DNA of 22,359 nucleotides from Hydrogenophaga sp. (GTDB lineage: Bacteria > Pseudomonadota > Gammaproteobacteria > Burkholderiales > Burkholderiaceae_C). A program made the translations under genes and the position numbers. Under the pieces are notes generated by a model that had not been told where the DNA came from, ran no database searches, and worked only from the letters and a program-made list of their open reading frames with translations. Of this stretch, positions 1 to 7,692 are shown piece after piece. The stretch lies in contig JAJNQE010000176.1 of the NCBI GenBank assembly GCA_021154985.1, positions 1 through 22,359 of the forward strand, read 5' to 3'. How positions within the stretch are numbered: the stretch's first letter is position 1; each line of letters starts with the position of its first letter.

Positions 1-134
1 CGGTTTTCGCTCTCGACCCAGAAACGGCGGTATTGCAGGTTCGGCAGGAACCGGCGCTTGGTTTTGTTGTTGGCGTGGGAAACGTTGTTCCCGACCATGG
101 GCTTCTTGCCCGTGACGTCGCAGACGCGTGCCAT
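1..134 (-). CDS. rpmB: 50S ribosomal protein L28 (partial, C-terminus outside window)
   Basis: Reading the minus strand from an ATG at 134 gives a protein starting MARVCDVTGKKPMVGNN, followed by a basic stretch (NNKTKRRFLPNLQYRRFW). This is the N-terminal half of bacterial ribosomal protein L28, a structural protein of the large ribosomal subunit. About 44 codons are visible and the frame is open at the window edge, so the remaining C-terminal part (L28 is usually about 77 residues) lies outside. A GGAG ribosome binding site sits 7 bases before the ATG (142-145), supporting this start. In related bacteria rpmB is normally followed by rpmG (L33), which would lie just off the window; that is not visible here. 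The upstream neighbour on the same strand is trxB, 188 bases away. Confidence 0.93.
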   Translation of the reverse strand, partial: MARVCDVTGKKPMVGNNVSHANNKTKRRFLPNLQYRRFWVESEN

Positions 135-284
135 GAGGACACTCCGATCATTCAAACAGCTGCAGGCTTCGACCGGAAGGCATTCCGCGTCTGGCCCCTG
201 CAGCCTCACCTCGCCAGGAAAGGGTGGCGGTAACCCGAATCTGCTGTGAACCGGACGAGCCGGAGAAATGCAGCAAAGCCCGCG

Positions 285-290
285 ATTATA
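285..290 (-). promoter_or_regulatory. Candidate -10 box of the rpmB promoter
   Basis: On the minus strand a perfect TATAAT lies in the trxB-rpmB gap, about 150 bases before the rpmB ATG. No good -35 hexamer is found at 16-18 bases, so the match is one-sided. The box lies inside a small inverted repeat (CGCGA at 281-285, TCGCG at 305-309) with an inner GCC-AATC-GGC stem at 291-300. That structure could also act as a weak end for trxB transcripts. The promoter role is inferred from position and motif only. Confidence 0.4.
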
Positions 291-322
291 GCCAATCGGC
301 CATCTCGCGGGGAGTTGCGTAT

Positions 323-1270
323 TCAAGCAGCGTTCTGCTCGAGAAAACGCTGGGCGTCCAGCGCGGCCATGCAGCCCGTGCCCGCGCTGGTGATCGCCTG
401 GCGGTACACGTGGTCCTGCACATCCCCGGCGGCAAACACGCCGGGCACACTGGTCATGGTGGCCATGCCCTGCAGACCTGAGCGGGTGGTGATGTAACCA
501 TCCTTCATGTCGAGCTGGCCCTTGAAAATGTCGGTGTTGGGCTGGTGGCCGATGGCGATGAAGCAGCCCTTGAGCGCGAGGTCTTCGGTTTCGCCGGTCT
601 TCACGCTCTTCAGGCGCACGCCGGTCACACCGGTCTGGTCGCCCAGCACCTCGTCGAGCGTGCTGTGCAGTTTCAGTTCGATCTTGCCGGCCGCGACCTT
701 GTCCATGAGCTTGTCGATCAGGATGGCTTCGGCCTTGAAGGTGTCGCGGCGGTGCACCAGCGTGACCTTGCTGGCAATGTTGGAGAGGTACAGCGCTTCT
801 TCCACGGCGGTGTTGCCACCACCGACCACGCTGACCTCTTGCCCCCGGTAGAAGAAACCATCGCAGGTGGCGCAGCCCGACACGCCCTTGCCCATGAACG
901 CTTCTTCTGACGGCAAGCCGAGGTATTTGGCGGATGCGCCGGTGGCAATGATGAGTGCGTCGCAGCTGTATTCGCCGCTGTCGCCCTTGAGCACGAACGG
1001 ACGCTTGCTGAAGTCGACAGCGTTGATGTGATCAAAGATGATTTCGGTCTTGAAGCGCTCGGCGTGTGCCTGAAAACGCTGCATCAGATCGGGACCCTGC
1101 ACACCGTCGGCGTCGGCTGGCCAGTTGTCCACGTCGGTGGTGGTCATGAGTTGGCCACCTTGTGCGATGCCGGTGATGAGCACCGGGTTGAGGTTGGCGC
1201 GAGCCGCGTAGACCGCGGCCGTGTAGCCGGCCGGGCCGGAGCCGAGGATCAGTACTTTGGCGTGTTTCAT
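323..1270 (-). CDS. trxB: Thioredoxin-disulfide reductase
   Basis: This cytoplasmic flavoenzyme uses NADPH to reduce oxidised thioredoxin. The 315-residue protein has the FAD-binding GSGPAGY at residues 10-16, the redox-active CATC at 133-136, the NADPH-binding GGGNTAVEEA at 150-159 followed by HRRDTFKA at 173-180, and a C-terminal AAGDVQD motif that contacts FAD. Length and motif order match the low-molecular-weight bacterial TrxB type. The open frame extends ten codons further upstream. I chose the ATG at 1270 because it starts the conserved N-terminus (MKHAKVLILG) and has GGGGA a few bases upstream. It is divergent from the Crp/Fnr gene, and rpmB follows downstream. A poor -10-like TATAAC occurs upstream around 1318-1323 on the minus strand. 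No strong terminator is visible after the stop codon. Confidence 0.97.
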   Translation of the reverse strand: MKHAKVLILGSGPAGYTAAVYAARANLNPVLITGIAQGGQLMTTTDVDNWPADADGVQGPDLMQRFQAHAERFKTEIIFDHINAVDFSKRPFVLKGDSGEYSCDALIIATGASAKYLGLPSEEAFMGKGVSGCATCDGFFYRGQEVSVVGGGNTAVEEALYLSNIASKVTLVHRRDTFKAEAILIDKLMDKVAAGKIELKLHSTLDEVLGDQTGVTGVRLKSVKTGETEDLALKGCFIAIGHQPNTDIFKGQLDMKDGYITTRSGLQGMATMTSVPGVFAAGDVQDHVYRQAITSAGTGCMAALDAQRFLEQNAA

Positions 1271-1362
1271 GGTGCAAGTCCCCATCGGGTTCCGGGGCAA
1301 GTGGTTTAGAGTCGGCGGTTATATTGGTGCGTCAGGTCGGAAGCCTGCGGAGCAGGGGGCCT

Positions 1363-1375
1363 TGACTTCGGGTCA
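1363..1375. promoter_or_regulatory. Inverted repeat TGAC-N5-GTCA upstream of the Crp/Fnr gene
   Basis: TGAC (1363-1366), five bases, then GTCA (1372-1375) form a dyad about 50 bases before the start codon at 1424. With the preceding T it reads TTGAC-N4-GGTCA, resembling an imperfect Fnr/Crp-family operator (TTGAT-N4-ATCAA or TGTGA-N6-TCACA). It could be an autoregulatory site, or act on the divergent trxB. The match is short and could be chance. Confidence 0.25.
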
Positions 1376-1423
1376 TTGTATGAAACGGCGCTCCAGCCGC
1401 TTCCCAGAACAAGGAATACACGC

Positions 1424-2098
1424 ATGTCGATACTGTCCAATCTCGATCTGATCCGCCGGGTACCGCTTTTCTCAACCTTGACGCAGGCACAAGCCGAAGG
1501 CGTTGCAGATGCGGTCATCAAGCGCCGTTTCAAGCGGGGCGAATGCATCGTGGAGCAGGGCAAGAAGTCGAACTGTCTGGCGATCGTGCTCACGGGCCGC
1601 GCGCGCGTAGTGACCACCGATTCGCGGGGTCGCGAGGTGATCCTGGCCACCATGAACCCCGGCGACTATGTGGGCGAGATGAGCCTGATCGACAACCAGC
1701 CGCACTCGGCCACGGTCAAGGCCGAGGTGCAGACCGATGTGCTGATCCTGGGTCGCGCCGAGTTCGCCCGTTGCCTGCCGGAGAACAGTTCCATGGCCTA
1801 CGCGGTCATGAAGGGCCTGGTGCAGCGCCTGCGCCACGCGGACCGCAAGATCGAATCGCTCGCGCTGATGGACGTGTACGGCCGTGTGGCACGCGCGCTG
1901 CTCGAATTTGCCCAGCCCGACAAGGACGGCCAGCTCACCATCAAGGACCGGGTGTCGCGCCAGGACGTGGCCAAGATGATCGGTGCCTCGCGCGAGATGG
2001 TCAGCCGCGTCATGAAAGACCTGGAAGACCGGGGTTTCATCGAGATGGCGGAAGACGGCAGCACCATCATCAAGGAACGGCTGAATTCCCTGGGCTGA
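1424..2098 (+). CDS. Crp/Fnr-family transcriptional regulator
   Basis: The 224-residue protein has the standard layout of this family: an N-terminal cyclic-nucleotide-binding-like beta barrel (about residues 15-120), a long dimerisation helix (about 125-155) and a C-terminal winged helix-turn-helix (about 165-215). The recognition region VSRQDVAKMIGASREMVSR (177-195) closely resembles that of CRP. In the phosphate-binding cassette GEMSLIDNQPHSATV (84-98) the arginine that contacts the cAMP phosphate in CRP is replaced by His94, so classic cAMP binding is doubtful. The N-terminal four-cysteine cluster of Fnr is absent (cysteines at 41, 51 and 117 only). The ATG at 1424 follows AAGGAA (1411-1416), which decides the start over the upstream ATG at 1376. 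The gene is divergent from trxB and 91 bases ahead of ftsK. The ligand and target genes cannot be read from the sequence. Confidence 0.92.
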   Translation: MSILSNLDLIRRVPLFSTLTQAQAEGVADAVIKRRFKRGECIVEQGKKSNCLAIVLTGRARVVTTDSRGREVILATMNPGDYVGEMSLIDNQPHSATVKAEVQTDVLILGRAEFARCLPENSSMAYAVMKGLVQRLRHADRKIESLALMDVYGRVARALLEFAQPDKDGQLTIKDRVSRQDVAKMIGASREMVSRVMKDLEDRGFIEMAEDGSTIIKERLNSLG

Positions 2099-2189
2099 AC
2101 CTGTCGGCCGCCGCCGGGTGGCCGGGTCTGCCGAACGTGGCACAGAGGTGGGCTTGGGGTAAGCTCGCTGCTGGACATTTGAACAGCCC

Positions 2190-4538
2190 ATGACCTACTC
2201 ACTGAACACCCTCAACGCCGACCGTGCGGGGCAGCCGCAGGTCGGCGTTTCCCGTTTTGCCCAGGAGATTGGCTTGGTGCTGGGTGCGGCCGCGCTGGCC
2301 TTCTGGTTGCTGGCCTTGTTGAGCCATTCGCTGGCCGATCCGGCCTGGAGCACCACCGGTACCGCCACCGAGGTGGGCAACTGGGGTGGCCGGCTCGGCG
2401 CCTTGTTGGCCGATTGGAGCTACTACCTCTTCGGCTTCTCGGTCTGGTGGTGTTTTCTGGTCGGGGTGCGGGCCTGGTTGTCCGCGCTCGCCGGGTGGAT
2501 TCGCGGCACGCGGGCCGATGTGGGTGACGAGCAGCATGCTCGTGTCTGGCAACGCCCCTGGGCGCGCCGCAGCCTGTTCTGGCTGGCGCTCGCCGCGCTG
2601 ATGGCCGCGAGCACGGTGCTGGAGTGGAGTCGCCTTTACCGCCTTGAGGCGCTGCTGCCCGGCCACGCAGGCGGCGTGCTGGGGCACGGCCTGGGTGCTT
2701 TTTCCGTGCGCTGGTTGGGGTTCACCGGTTCGGCTTTGGCCATGCTGGCGCTTGTTCTGGTGTGCCTGCCGCGCGTGTTCCGTTTTTCCTGGGGCCACTG
2801 GGCCGAAGAGCTGGGGCACACGCTGGACGGCTGGTTTGAAGCCCGCCGTGAAAAGCGCGAGGCGGTGGAAGACCAGCGCATTGGCGAGAAAGCCGCGCGC
2901 GAACGCGAAGAGGTGGTGAAGGTCGAGCGGGTGGAGATTGAAGAGCACCACCCCATGCCGGTGGTGATCGAGCCCACGCTGGTCGATGTGCCCAAGAGCG
3001 AGCGCGTGGCGAAAGAGCGCCAGAAGCCGCTGTTCACCGAACTGCCCGACAGCAAGCTGCCGCAGGTGGACCTGCTGGACACCGCGCCGGCGCACCAGGC
3101 CGGGGTGGACAGCCAGACGCTGGAGATGACCAGCCGGCTGATCGAGAAGAAACTCAAGGATTTCGGCGTGGACGTGCGGGTGGTGGCCGCAGCACCGGGT
3201 CCGGTGATCACGCGCTACGAGATCGAGCCCGCCACCGGCGTGAAGGGTTCGCAAATCGTCAACCTCGGGCGCGACCTGGCGCGCTCGCTCTCGCTGGTGT
3301 CCATCCGCGTGATTGAAACCATCCCGGGCAAGAACCTGATGGCGCTCGAGCTGCCCAACGCCAAGCGCCAGACCATCAAGCTCAGCGAGATCCTGGGCTC
3401 GGCCGTTTACAACGATGCCAAGTCCATGCTGACCATGGGTCTGGGCAAGGACATCGGTGGCCAGCCCATCGTGGCCGACCTGGCCAAGATGCCGCACTGC
3501 CTGGTGGCCGGCACCACCGGTTCGGGCAAGTCGGTCGGCATCAACGCGATGATCCTGTCGCTGCTGTACAAGGCCGATGCGCGCGATGTGCGCCTGCTGC
3601 TGATCGATCCCAAGATGCTCGAGATGAGCGTCTACGAGGGCATTCCGCACCTGCTCGCGCCGGTGGTCACCGACATGAAGCACGCGGCCAACGGCCTGAA
3701 CTGGTGCGTTGCAGAAATGGAGAAGCGCTACAAGCTCATGAGCAAGCTGGGGGTGCGCAACCTGGCCGGCTACAACGTCAAGATCGACGAGGCCACGGCG
3801 CGCGGCGAGATCATCGGCAACCCCTTCAGCCTCACGCCCGAGCAGCCCGAACCGCTGGAGCGCCTGCCTTACATCGTGGTGGTGATCGATGAACTGGCCG
3901 ACCTGATGATGGTGGTGGGCAAGAAAATCGAAGAGTTGATTGCCCGCCTGGCGCAGAAGGCGCGTGCCGCCGGTATCCACCTGATCCTGGCCACGCAGCG
4001 CCCCAGCGTGGACGTGATCACCGGCCTGATCAAGGCCAACATACCCACGCGCCTGTCGTTCCAGGTGAGCAGCAAGATCGACAGCCGCACCATCCTCGAC
4101 CAGATGGGCGCCGAGAGTTTGCTCGGCATGGGTGACATGCTTTACATGCCGTCGGGTACAGGATTTCCGATCCGGGTGCATGGTGCGTTTGTGAGCGATG
4201 ACGAAGTGCACCGCGTGGTGGCCTACCTCAAGGAACAGGGTGGCGAGCCCAACTACATCGACGGCGTGCTGGAAGGCGGCGTGGCCGATGGAGACGGCGG
4301 CGATCTGTTTGGCGAGGGCGGTGGTGAGGGGAACGGAGAAAAGGATGCCCTCTACGATCAGGCGGTGGAGATCGTCATCAAGGACCGCAAGGCCAGCATT
4401 TCCTATGTGCAGCGCAAGCTCAAGATCGGCTACAACCGCGCCGCCCGCTTGCTCGAAGACATGGAAAAGGCGGGCCTCGTGAGCGCCCTCACATCGAGCG
4501 GGCAGCGGGACATCTTGGTGCCGGCGCGCGGCGAATGA
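2190..4538 (+). CDS. ftsK: DNA translocase FtsK
   Basis: This septum-anchored, hexameric DNA pump moves the chromosome termini apart at division and activates XerCD at dif. The 782-residue protein has four or five membrane segments in the first 200 residues (roughly 24-45, 78-100, 128-145 and 160-200), then a charged linker much shorter than that of E. coli FtsK (1329 residues). The motor domain carries Walker A GTTGSGKS at 441-448 and Walker B VVVIDE at 563-568, followed by the conserved ATQRPSVDVITG region. A Gly/Asp/Glu-rich spacer precedes the C-terminal gamma winged helix (about 720-782, KASISYVQRKLKIGYNRAARLLEDME), which binds KOPS sequences. The compact architecture is common in beta-proteobacteria, where a second FtsK may exist elsewhere. 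No convincing ribosome binding site precedes the ATG, so the start is moderately certain. lolA and rarA follow on the same strand. Confidence 0.96.
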   Translation: MTYSLNTLNADRAGQPQVGVSRFAQEIGLVLGAAALAFWLLALLSHSLADPAWSTTGTATEVGNWGGRLGALLADWSYYLFGFSVWWCFLVGVRAWLSALAGWIRGTRADVGDEQHARVWQRPWARRSLFWLALAALMAASTVLEWSRLYRLEALLPGHAGGVLGHGLGAFSVRWLGFTGSALAMLALVLVCLPRVFRFSWGHWAEELGHTLDGWFEARREKREAVEDQRIGEKAAREREEVVKVERVEIEEHHPMPVVIEPTLVDVPKSERVAKERQKPLFTELPDSKLPQVDLLDTAPAHQAGVDSQTLEMTSRLIEKKLKDFGVDVRVVAAAPGPVITRYEIEPATGVKGSQIVNLGRDLARSLSLVSIRVIETIPGKNLMALELPNAKRQTIKLSEILGSAVYNDAKSMLTMGLGKDIGGQPIVADLAKMPHCLVAGTTGSGKSVGINAMILSLLYKADARDVRLLLIDPKMLEMSVYEGIPHLLAPVVTDMKHAANGLNWCVAEMEKRYKLMSKLGVRNLAGYNVKIDEATARGEIIGNPFSLTPEQPEPLERLPYIVVVIDELADLMMVVGKKIEELIARLAQKARAAGIHLILATQRPSVDVITGLIKANIPTRLSFQVSSKIDSRTILDQMGAESLLGMGDMLYMPSGTGFPIRVHGAFVSDDEVHRVVAYLKEQGGEPNYIDGVLEGGVADGDGGDLFGEGGGEGNGEKDALYDQAVEIVIKDRKASISYVQRKLKIGYNRAARLLEDMEKAGLVSALTSSGQRDILVPARGE

Positions 4539-4573
4539 CGCTGGCTTGAACCGAGCCGGCCCAACCGGATCAG

Positions 4574-5218
4574 ATGTCCATGATGAAAAATTTCTTGATT
4601 GCTTGCTCACTAAGCCTTGCCTCACTGGGAGCCTCCGCCGATGGTCTTCAGGACCTGGAAAAATTCCTGCGCGAAGTGAGCAGTGGCAAGGCCGGCTTCA
4701 CCCAGGTGGTGACCTCCCCCAAACGCGCCACCGACACCGTGGCGCGCAGCAAGACGTCCACCGGCACCTTCGAGTTTTTGCGACCCAACCGCTTCCGGTT
4801 TGAATACACCAAACCGTTTGAGCAGACCATCGTGGCCGACGGGCAGACGCTCTGGCTGTTTGATGTGGACCTGAACCAGGTCACCGCGCGGGGTCAGAAA
4901 GAAGTGTTGGGCAGCACGCCTGCGGCCCTGATTGCAGCGGGCACCGACCTCAAGGGGTTGTCGGACGCGTTCGAGCTCAAGCCCGGAGCGGCCAAAGACG
5001 GTCTGGAGTGGCTGGAGGCCAGGCCGAAGGACCGCAACGGCCAGTTGCAGATGGTGCGCGTGGGTTTCAAGCAAGGCCAGCTCTCGGTGCTCGACATCGA
5101 AGACAGCCTGGGCCAGCGCTCGGTGCTCACCTTCAACGGCTGGCAGTCCAATGCGCCTCTGAAAGCCGCCGACTTCAAGTTCGAACCGCCCGCCGGTGCT
5201 TCGGTCATGCGGCCCTGA
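4574..5218 (+). CDS. lolA: Outer-membrane lipoprotein carrier protein LolA
   Basis: LolA ferries lipoproteins released by LolCDE across the periplasm to LolB at the outer membrane. The 214-residue product begins with a signal peptide (basic MMKN, hydrophobic core to about residue 18, probable cleavage after Ala22 in GASA-DG). The mature protein shows the LolA hallmarks FTQVV, GTFEFLRPNRFRFEY and the following KPFEQTIVADGQTLWLFDVDLNQVT, part of the half-barrel that shields acyl chains. In-frame ATGs lie at 4574, 4580 and 4583 and the Shine-Dalgarno sequence is poor, so the exact start may be up to three codons later. It lies 35 bases after ftsK and 5 bases before rarA. The ftsK-lolA-rarA order is widespread in proteobacteria and suggests one transcript. 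Confidence 0.95.
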   Translation: MSMMKNFLIACSLSLASLGASADGLQDLEKFLREVSSGKAGFTQVVTSPKRATDTVARSKTSTGTFEFLRPNRFRFEYTKPFEQTIVADGQTLWLFDVDLNQVTARGQKEVLGSTPAALIAAGTDLKGLSDAFELKPGAAKDGLEWLEARPKDRNGQLQMVRVGFKQGQLSVLDIEDSLGQRSVLTFNGWQSNAPLKAADFKFEPPAGASVMRP

Positions 5219-5223
5219 TTCCC

Positions 5224-6516
5224 GTGCCCGCGCCCAGCTCCCACGCGCCCCTGGCCGAGCGGCTGCGCCCGCGCACGCTGGCCGAGGTGATCGGCCAGCA
5301 ACACATGCTGGGCGAGGGCATGGCGCTGCGCCTGGCGTTCGAATCGGGCCAGCCCCACAGCTGCATCCTCTGGGGGCCACCCGGCGTGGGCAAGACCACC
5401 ATCGCACGGCTCATGGCCGATGCGTTCGATGCGCAGTTCCTCACCATCAGCGCGGTGCTCGGCGGCGTGAAAGACATCCGCGAGGCGGTGGAGCGCGCTG
5501 AAGCGGCGCGCAGCGGGCTCACCGCCCAGCGCACCATCCTGTTTGTGGACGAGGTGCACCGTTTCAACAAGAGCCAGCAGGACGCGTTTTTGCCGCACGT
5601 GGAAAGCGGCCTGTTCACCTTCATTGGCGCCACCACCGAAAACCCCTCGTTCGAGGTCAACTCGGCCCTGCTTTCGCGCGCCGCCGTGTATGTGCTGCAG
5701 CCGCTGTCGGAAGACGACCTGAAGCTGATCGTGACCAAGGCCCAGGCCATCGACGCGGTGCCCGCCATCGAAACCGCTGCGGTGGACCGGCTGATCGCCT
5801 ACGCCGACGGCGATGCCCGCCGCCTGCTCAACACGCTCGAGACGCTGTCGGTGGCGGCCGGCAGCGAGAAGCTCGCCGAGATCACCGATGCCTGGCTGCT
5901 CAAGGTGTTGGGCGAGCGCATGCGGCGCTACGACAAGGGCGGTGACCAGTTCTACGACACCATCAGCGCGCTGCACAAAAGCGTGCGTGGCTCCGACCCG
6001 GACGCCGCGCTGTACTGGTTCGTGCGCATGCTCGACGGCGGTGCCGACCCGCGCTACATGGCACGGCGTTTCATCCGCATGGCGGCCGAAGACATTGGCT
6101 TGGCCGATCCGCGTGCACTGCGCCTGGCGCTGGACGCGGCCGAGGTCTACGAGCGCCTGGGCAGTCCCGAGGGTGAGCTGGCGCTGGCCGAGTGTGTGAT
6201 CTACCTGGCCGTGGCGCCCAAGAGCAACGCGGTCTACAAGGCGTTCAACGAGGCCAGGGCCTGGGTCAAAAAAGACGGCACTCGCCCAGTGCCGATGCAT
6301 TTGCGCAATGCACCCACCCAGCTCATGAAAGAGTTGGATTACGGCAAGGGCTACCGCTATGCGCACGACGAAGAAGGCGGTTTTGCGGCAGGTGAGCGCT
6401 ACTTGCCCGATGGCATGGCCGAGCCGGGTTTTTACCGTCCGGTGGAACGGGGTCTGGAGTTGCGCATCGCTGATAAGCTGCGCGAACTCAAGAAACGCAA
6501 CGATCAAAATAACTAA
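5224..6516 (+). CDS. rarA: Replication-associated recombination protein A (RarA/MgsA AAA+ ATPase)
   Basis: RarA is a tetrameric clamp-loader-like AAA+ ATPase of the RarA/Mgs1/WRNIP1 family that interacts with SSB and acts at stalled replication forks. The 430-residue reading has Walker A GPPGVGKT at 51-58, Walker B ILFVDE at 105-110 followed by the family signature VHRFNKSQQDAFLP, sensor 1 GATTENPSFEVN from 135, and the SRA box at 151-153. The C-terminal half carries the RarA-specific MARRFIRMAAEDIGLADP and LRNAPT(Q/K)LMKELDYGKGY motifs. The frame is open far upstream into lolA. The most plausible start is the GTG at 5224, five bases after the lolA stop, which gives the family's usual N-terminus (APLAERLRPRTLAEVIGQ) and suggests translational coupling. 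No clear ribosome binding site is present. Confidence 0.95.
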   Translation: MPAPSSHAPLAERLRPRTLAEVIGQQHMLGEGMALRLAFESGQPHSCILWGPPGVGKTTIARLMADAFDAQFLTISAVLGGVKDIREAVERAEAARSGLTAQRTILFVDEVHRFNKSQQDAFLPHVESGLFTFIGATTENPSFEVNSALLSRAAVYVLQPLSEDDLKLIVTKAQAIDAVPAIETAAVDRLIAYADGDARRLLNTLETLSVAAGSEKLAEITDAWLLKVLGERMRRYDKGGDQFYDTISALHKSVRGSDPDAALYWFVRMLDGGADPRYMARRFIRMAAEDIGLADPRALRLALDAAEVYERLGSPEGELALAECVIYLAVAPKSNAVYKAFNEARAWVKKDGTRPVPMHLRNAPTQLMKELDYGKGYRYAHDEEGGFAAGERYLPDGMAEPGFYRPVERGLELRIADKLRELKKRNDQNN

Positions 6517-6597
6517 TGCGTTCCCAATCGCGCTGATGCAAGCGCCGGCGGGATTTGGATTTCAGGGTAAACCCGCGTCTGCTAAGGGCTTACACGC

Positions 6598-6618
6598 ATG
6601 GGGTGCTCTGTACCCCAT
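6598..6618. promoter_or_regulatory. Perfect 7-bp inverted repeat just upstream of the liv -10 box
   Basis: ATGGGGT (6598-6604), a 7-base spacer, and ACCCCAT (6612-6618) form a perfect dyad ending three bases before the TACAAT hexamer. It covers the place where a -35 element would sit, and no good -35 is present. This is the position expected for a regulator-binding site. No regulator family is assigned. Confidence 0.35.
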
Positions 6619-6621
6619 CGC

Positions 6622-6627
6622 TACAAT
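6622..6627 (+). promoter_or_regulatory. Candidate -10 box of the livHMGF promoter
   Basis: TACAAT differs from the consensus TATAAT at one position and is followed by CGCGC. It would start transcription near 6634, about 112 bases before livH. No -35 hexamer close to TTGACA lies 16-18 bases upstream; an inverted repeat occupies that place, consistent with an activator-dependent or operator-controlled promoter. The assignment is inferred from motif and position. Confidence 0.4.
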
Positions 6628-6635
6628 CGCGCTCC

Positions 6636-6681
6636 AACCCGCAGTCTGTCCTGTTTTCAGGTTACGTCTGGCGGGTTTTTT
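6636..6681 (+). terminator. Terminator-like hairpin in the rarA-livH gap
   Basis: AACCCGC (6636-6642) pairs with GCGGGTT (6671-6677), and the 3' arm runs into six T (6676-6681), the form of an intrinsic terminator. The long loop contains a second hairpin, CCTG-TTTT-CAGG (6650-6661). It may end transcripts from ftsK-lolA-rarA. It also lies downstream of the candidate liv promoter, so it could reduce liv transcription. An overlapping alternative hairpin (6668-6701) uses the same 3' arm. Confidence 0.5.
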
Positions 6682-6745
6682 GCTAGGTTGAAACCGGCCA
6701 GCGCCACAAGCGCCTCTCGGCCTGTCACACACACGGAGAACCCTC

Positions 6746-7675
6746 ATGGAAGTTTTGCTACAGCAGATCATCAACGGTCTGGTGCTGGGCAGCATGTATG
6801 CGCTCGTGGCCCTGGGTTACACCATGGTCTACGGCATCATCGGTCTGATCAATTTCGCCCACGGTGACGTCCTCATGGTCGGCGCCCTCACCAGCTGGAC
6901 CATCATCGGCGTGATGCAGGACGCCACACCCGGCATGCCGGGCTGGCTCGTGCTGCTGCTGGCGGTGATCATCGCCATGGTGGTTTGTGCCACCCTCAAC
7001 TTCACCATCGAGAAGCTGGCTTACCGGCCACTGCGGAACTCGTCCCGATTGGCCCCGTTGATCACCGCCATCGGCATGTCGCTGCTGTTGCAGACCTTCG
7101 CCATGATCATCTGGAAGCCCAATCCCAAGTCGTATCCCAACATGCTGCCCACCGAGCCGGTGGCCTTGGGTGGCGCGGTCATCTCCATTACGCAGATCAC
7201 CATCCTGGCCACCACCGCCATCACGCTGGCCTTCCTCATGTGGCTGGTCAACCGCACCAATCTGGGTCGCGCGATGCGAGCCACCGCAGAGAACCCCCGC
7301 GTGGCCGCACTCATGGGCATCAAGCCCGATGTGGTGATTTCCGCCACCTTCATCATCGGCGCCATGCTCGCGGCCATTGCCGGCGTGATGTGGGCATCGA
7401 ATTACGGCACCGTGCAACACGCCATGGGCTTCATGCCCGGCCTCAAGGCCTTCGTGGCGGCGGTCATGGGCGGCATCGGCAACCTGGCCGGTGCGGTGGT
7501 CGGGGGCATCGCCCTGGGCCTGATCGAATCGCTGGGCGCGGGTTACCTCGGCAAGCTCACCGGCGGTGTGCTGGGCAGCCAGTACACCGACATCTTTGCC
7601 TTCATCGTGCTGGCCGTCGTGCTCACGCTGCGTCCCTCGGGCCTGCTGGGTGAACGTGTGGCCGATCGCGCCTGA
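6746..7675 (+). CDS. livH: Branched-chain amino acid (HAAT-type) ABC transporter permease LivH
   Basis: LivH is one of two inner-membrane permease subunits of the Liv-type (hydrophobic amino acid) ABC importer. The 309-residue, highly hydrophobic protein has about eight predicted membrane segments. It starts with the family's N-terminus (LLQQIINGLVLGSMYALVALGYTMVYGIIGLINFAHGD), and a cytoplasmic loop reads NRTNLGRAMRATAENPRVAALMGI, the coupling region for the ATPases. The end, VLAVVLTLRPSGLLGERV, is also typical. GGAG at 6735-6738 is 7 bases ahead of the ATG. livM, livG and livF follow with gaps of 13-17 bases, so the four form an operon. The transported solute is not proven by the permease; amides, urea and aromatic compounds are alternatives for this family. 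Confidence 0.93.
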   Translation: MEVLLQQIINGLVLGSMYALVALGYTMVYGIIGLINFAHGDVLMVGALTSWTIIGVMQDATPGMPGWLVLLLAVIIAMVVCATLNFTIEKLAYRPLRNSSRLAPLITAIGMSLLLQTFAMIIWKPNPKSYPNMLPTEPVALGGAVISITQITILATTAITLAFLMWLVNRTNLGRAMRATAENPRVAALMGIKPDVVISATFIIGAMLAAIAGVMWASNYGTVQHAMGFMPGLKAFVAAVMGGIGNLAGAVVGGIALGLIESLGAGYLGKLTGGVLGSQYTDIFAFIVLAVVLTLRPSGLLGERVADRA

Positions 7676-7692
7676 GCACCCGGAGACATCAC

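Noticed and set aside
1362..1390. TTGACT as -35 box of the Crp/Fnr gene promoter
   Set aside because: No acceptable -10 hexamer occurs 16-18 bases downstream (the sequence there is ACGGCG); TATG lies only 11 bases away.
2199..4625. An 808-codon open frame on the minus strand opposite ftsK and the start of lolA
   Set aside because: It has no recognisable domain, is rich in His/Gln/Arg/Ala as expected for the complement of GC-rich coding sequence, and mirrors a well-supported ftsK. It is a shadow of codon bias.
5008..5223. 72-codon upstream extension of the rarA frame overlapping lolA
   Set aside because: It reads lolA out of frame and shows no RarA-like sequence before the GTG at 5224, whose N-terminus matches the family.
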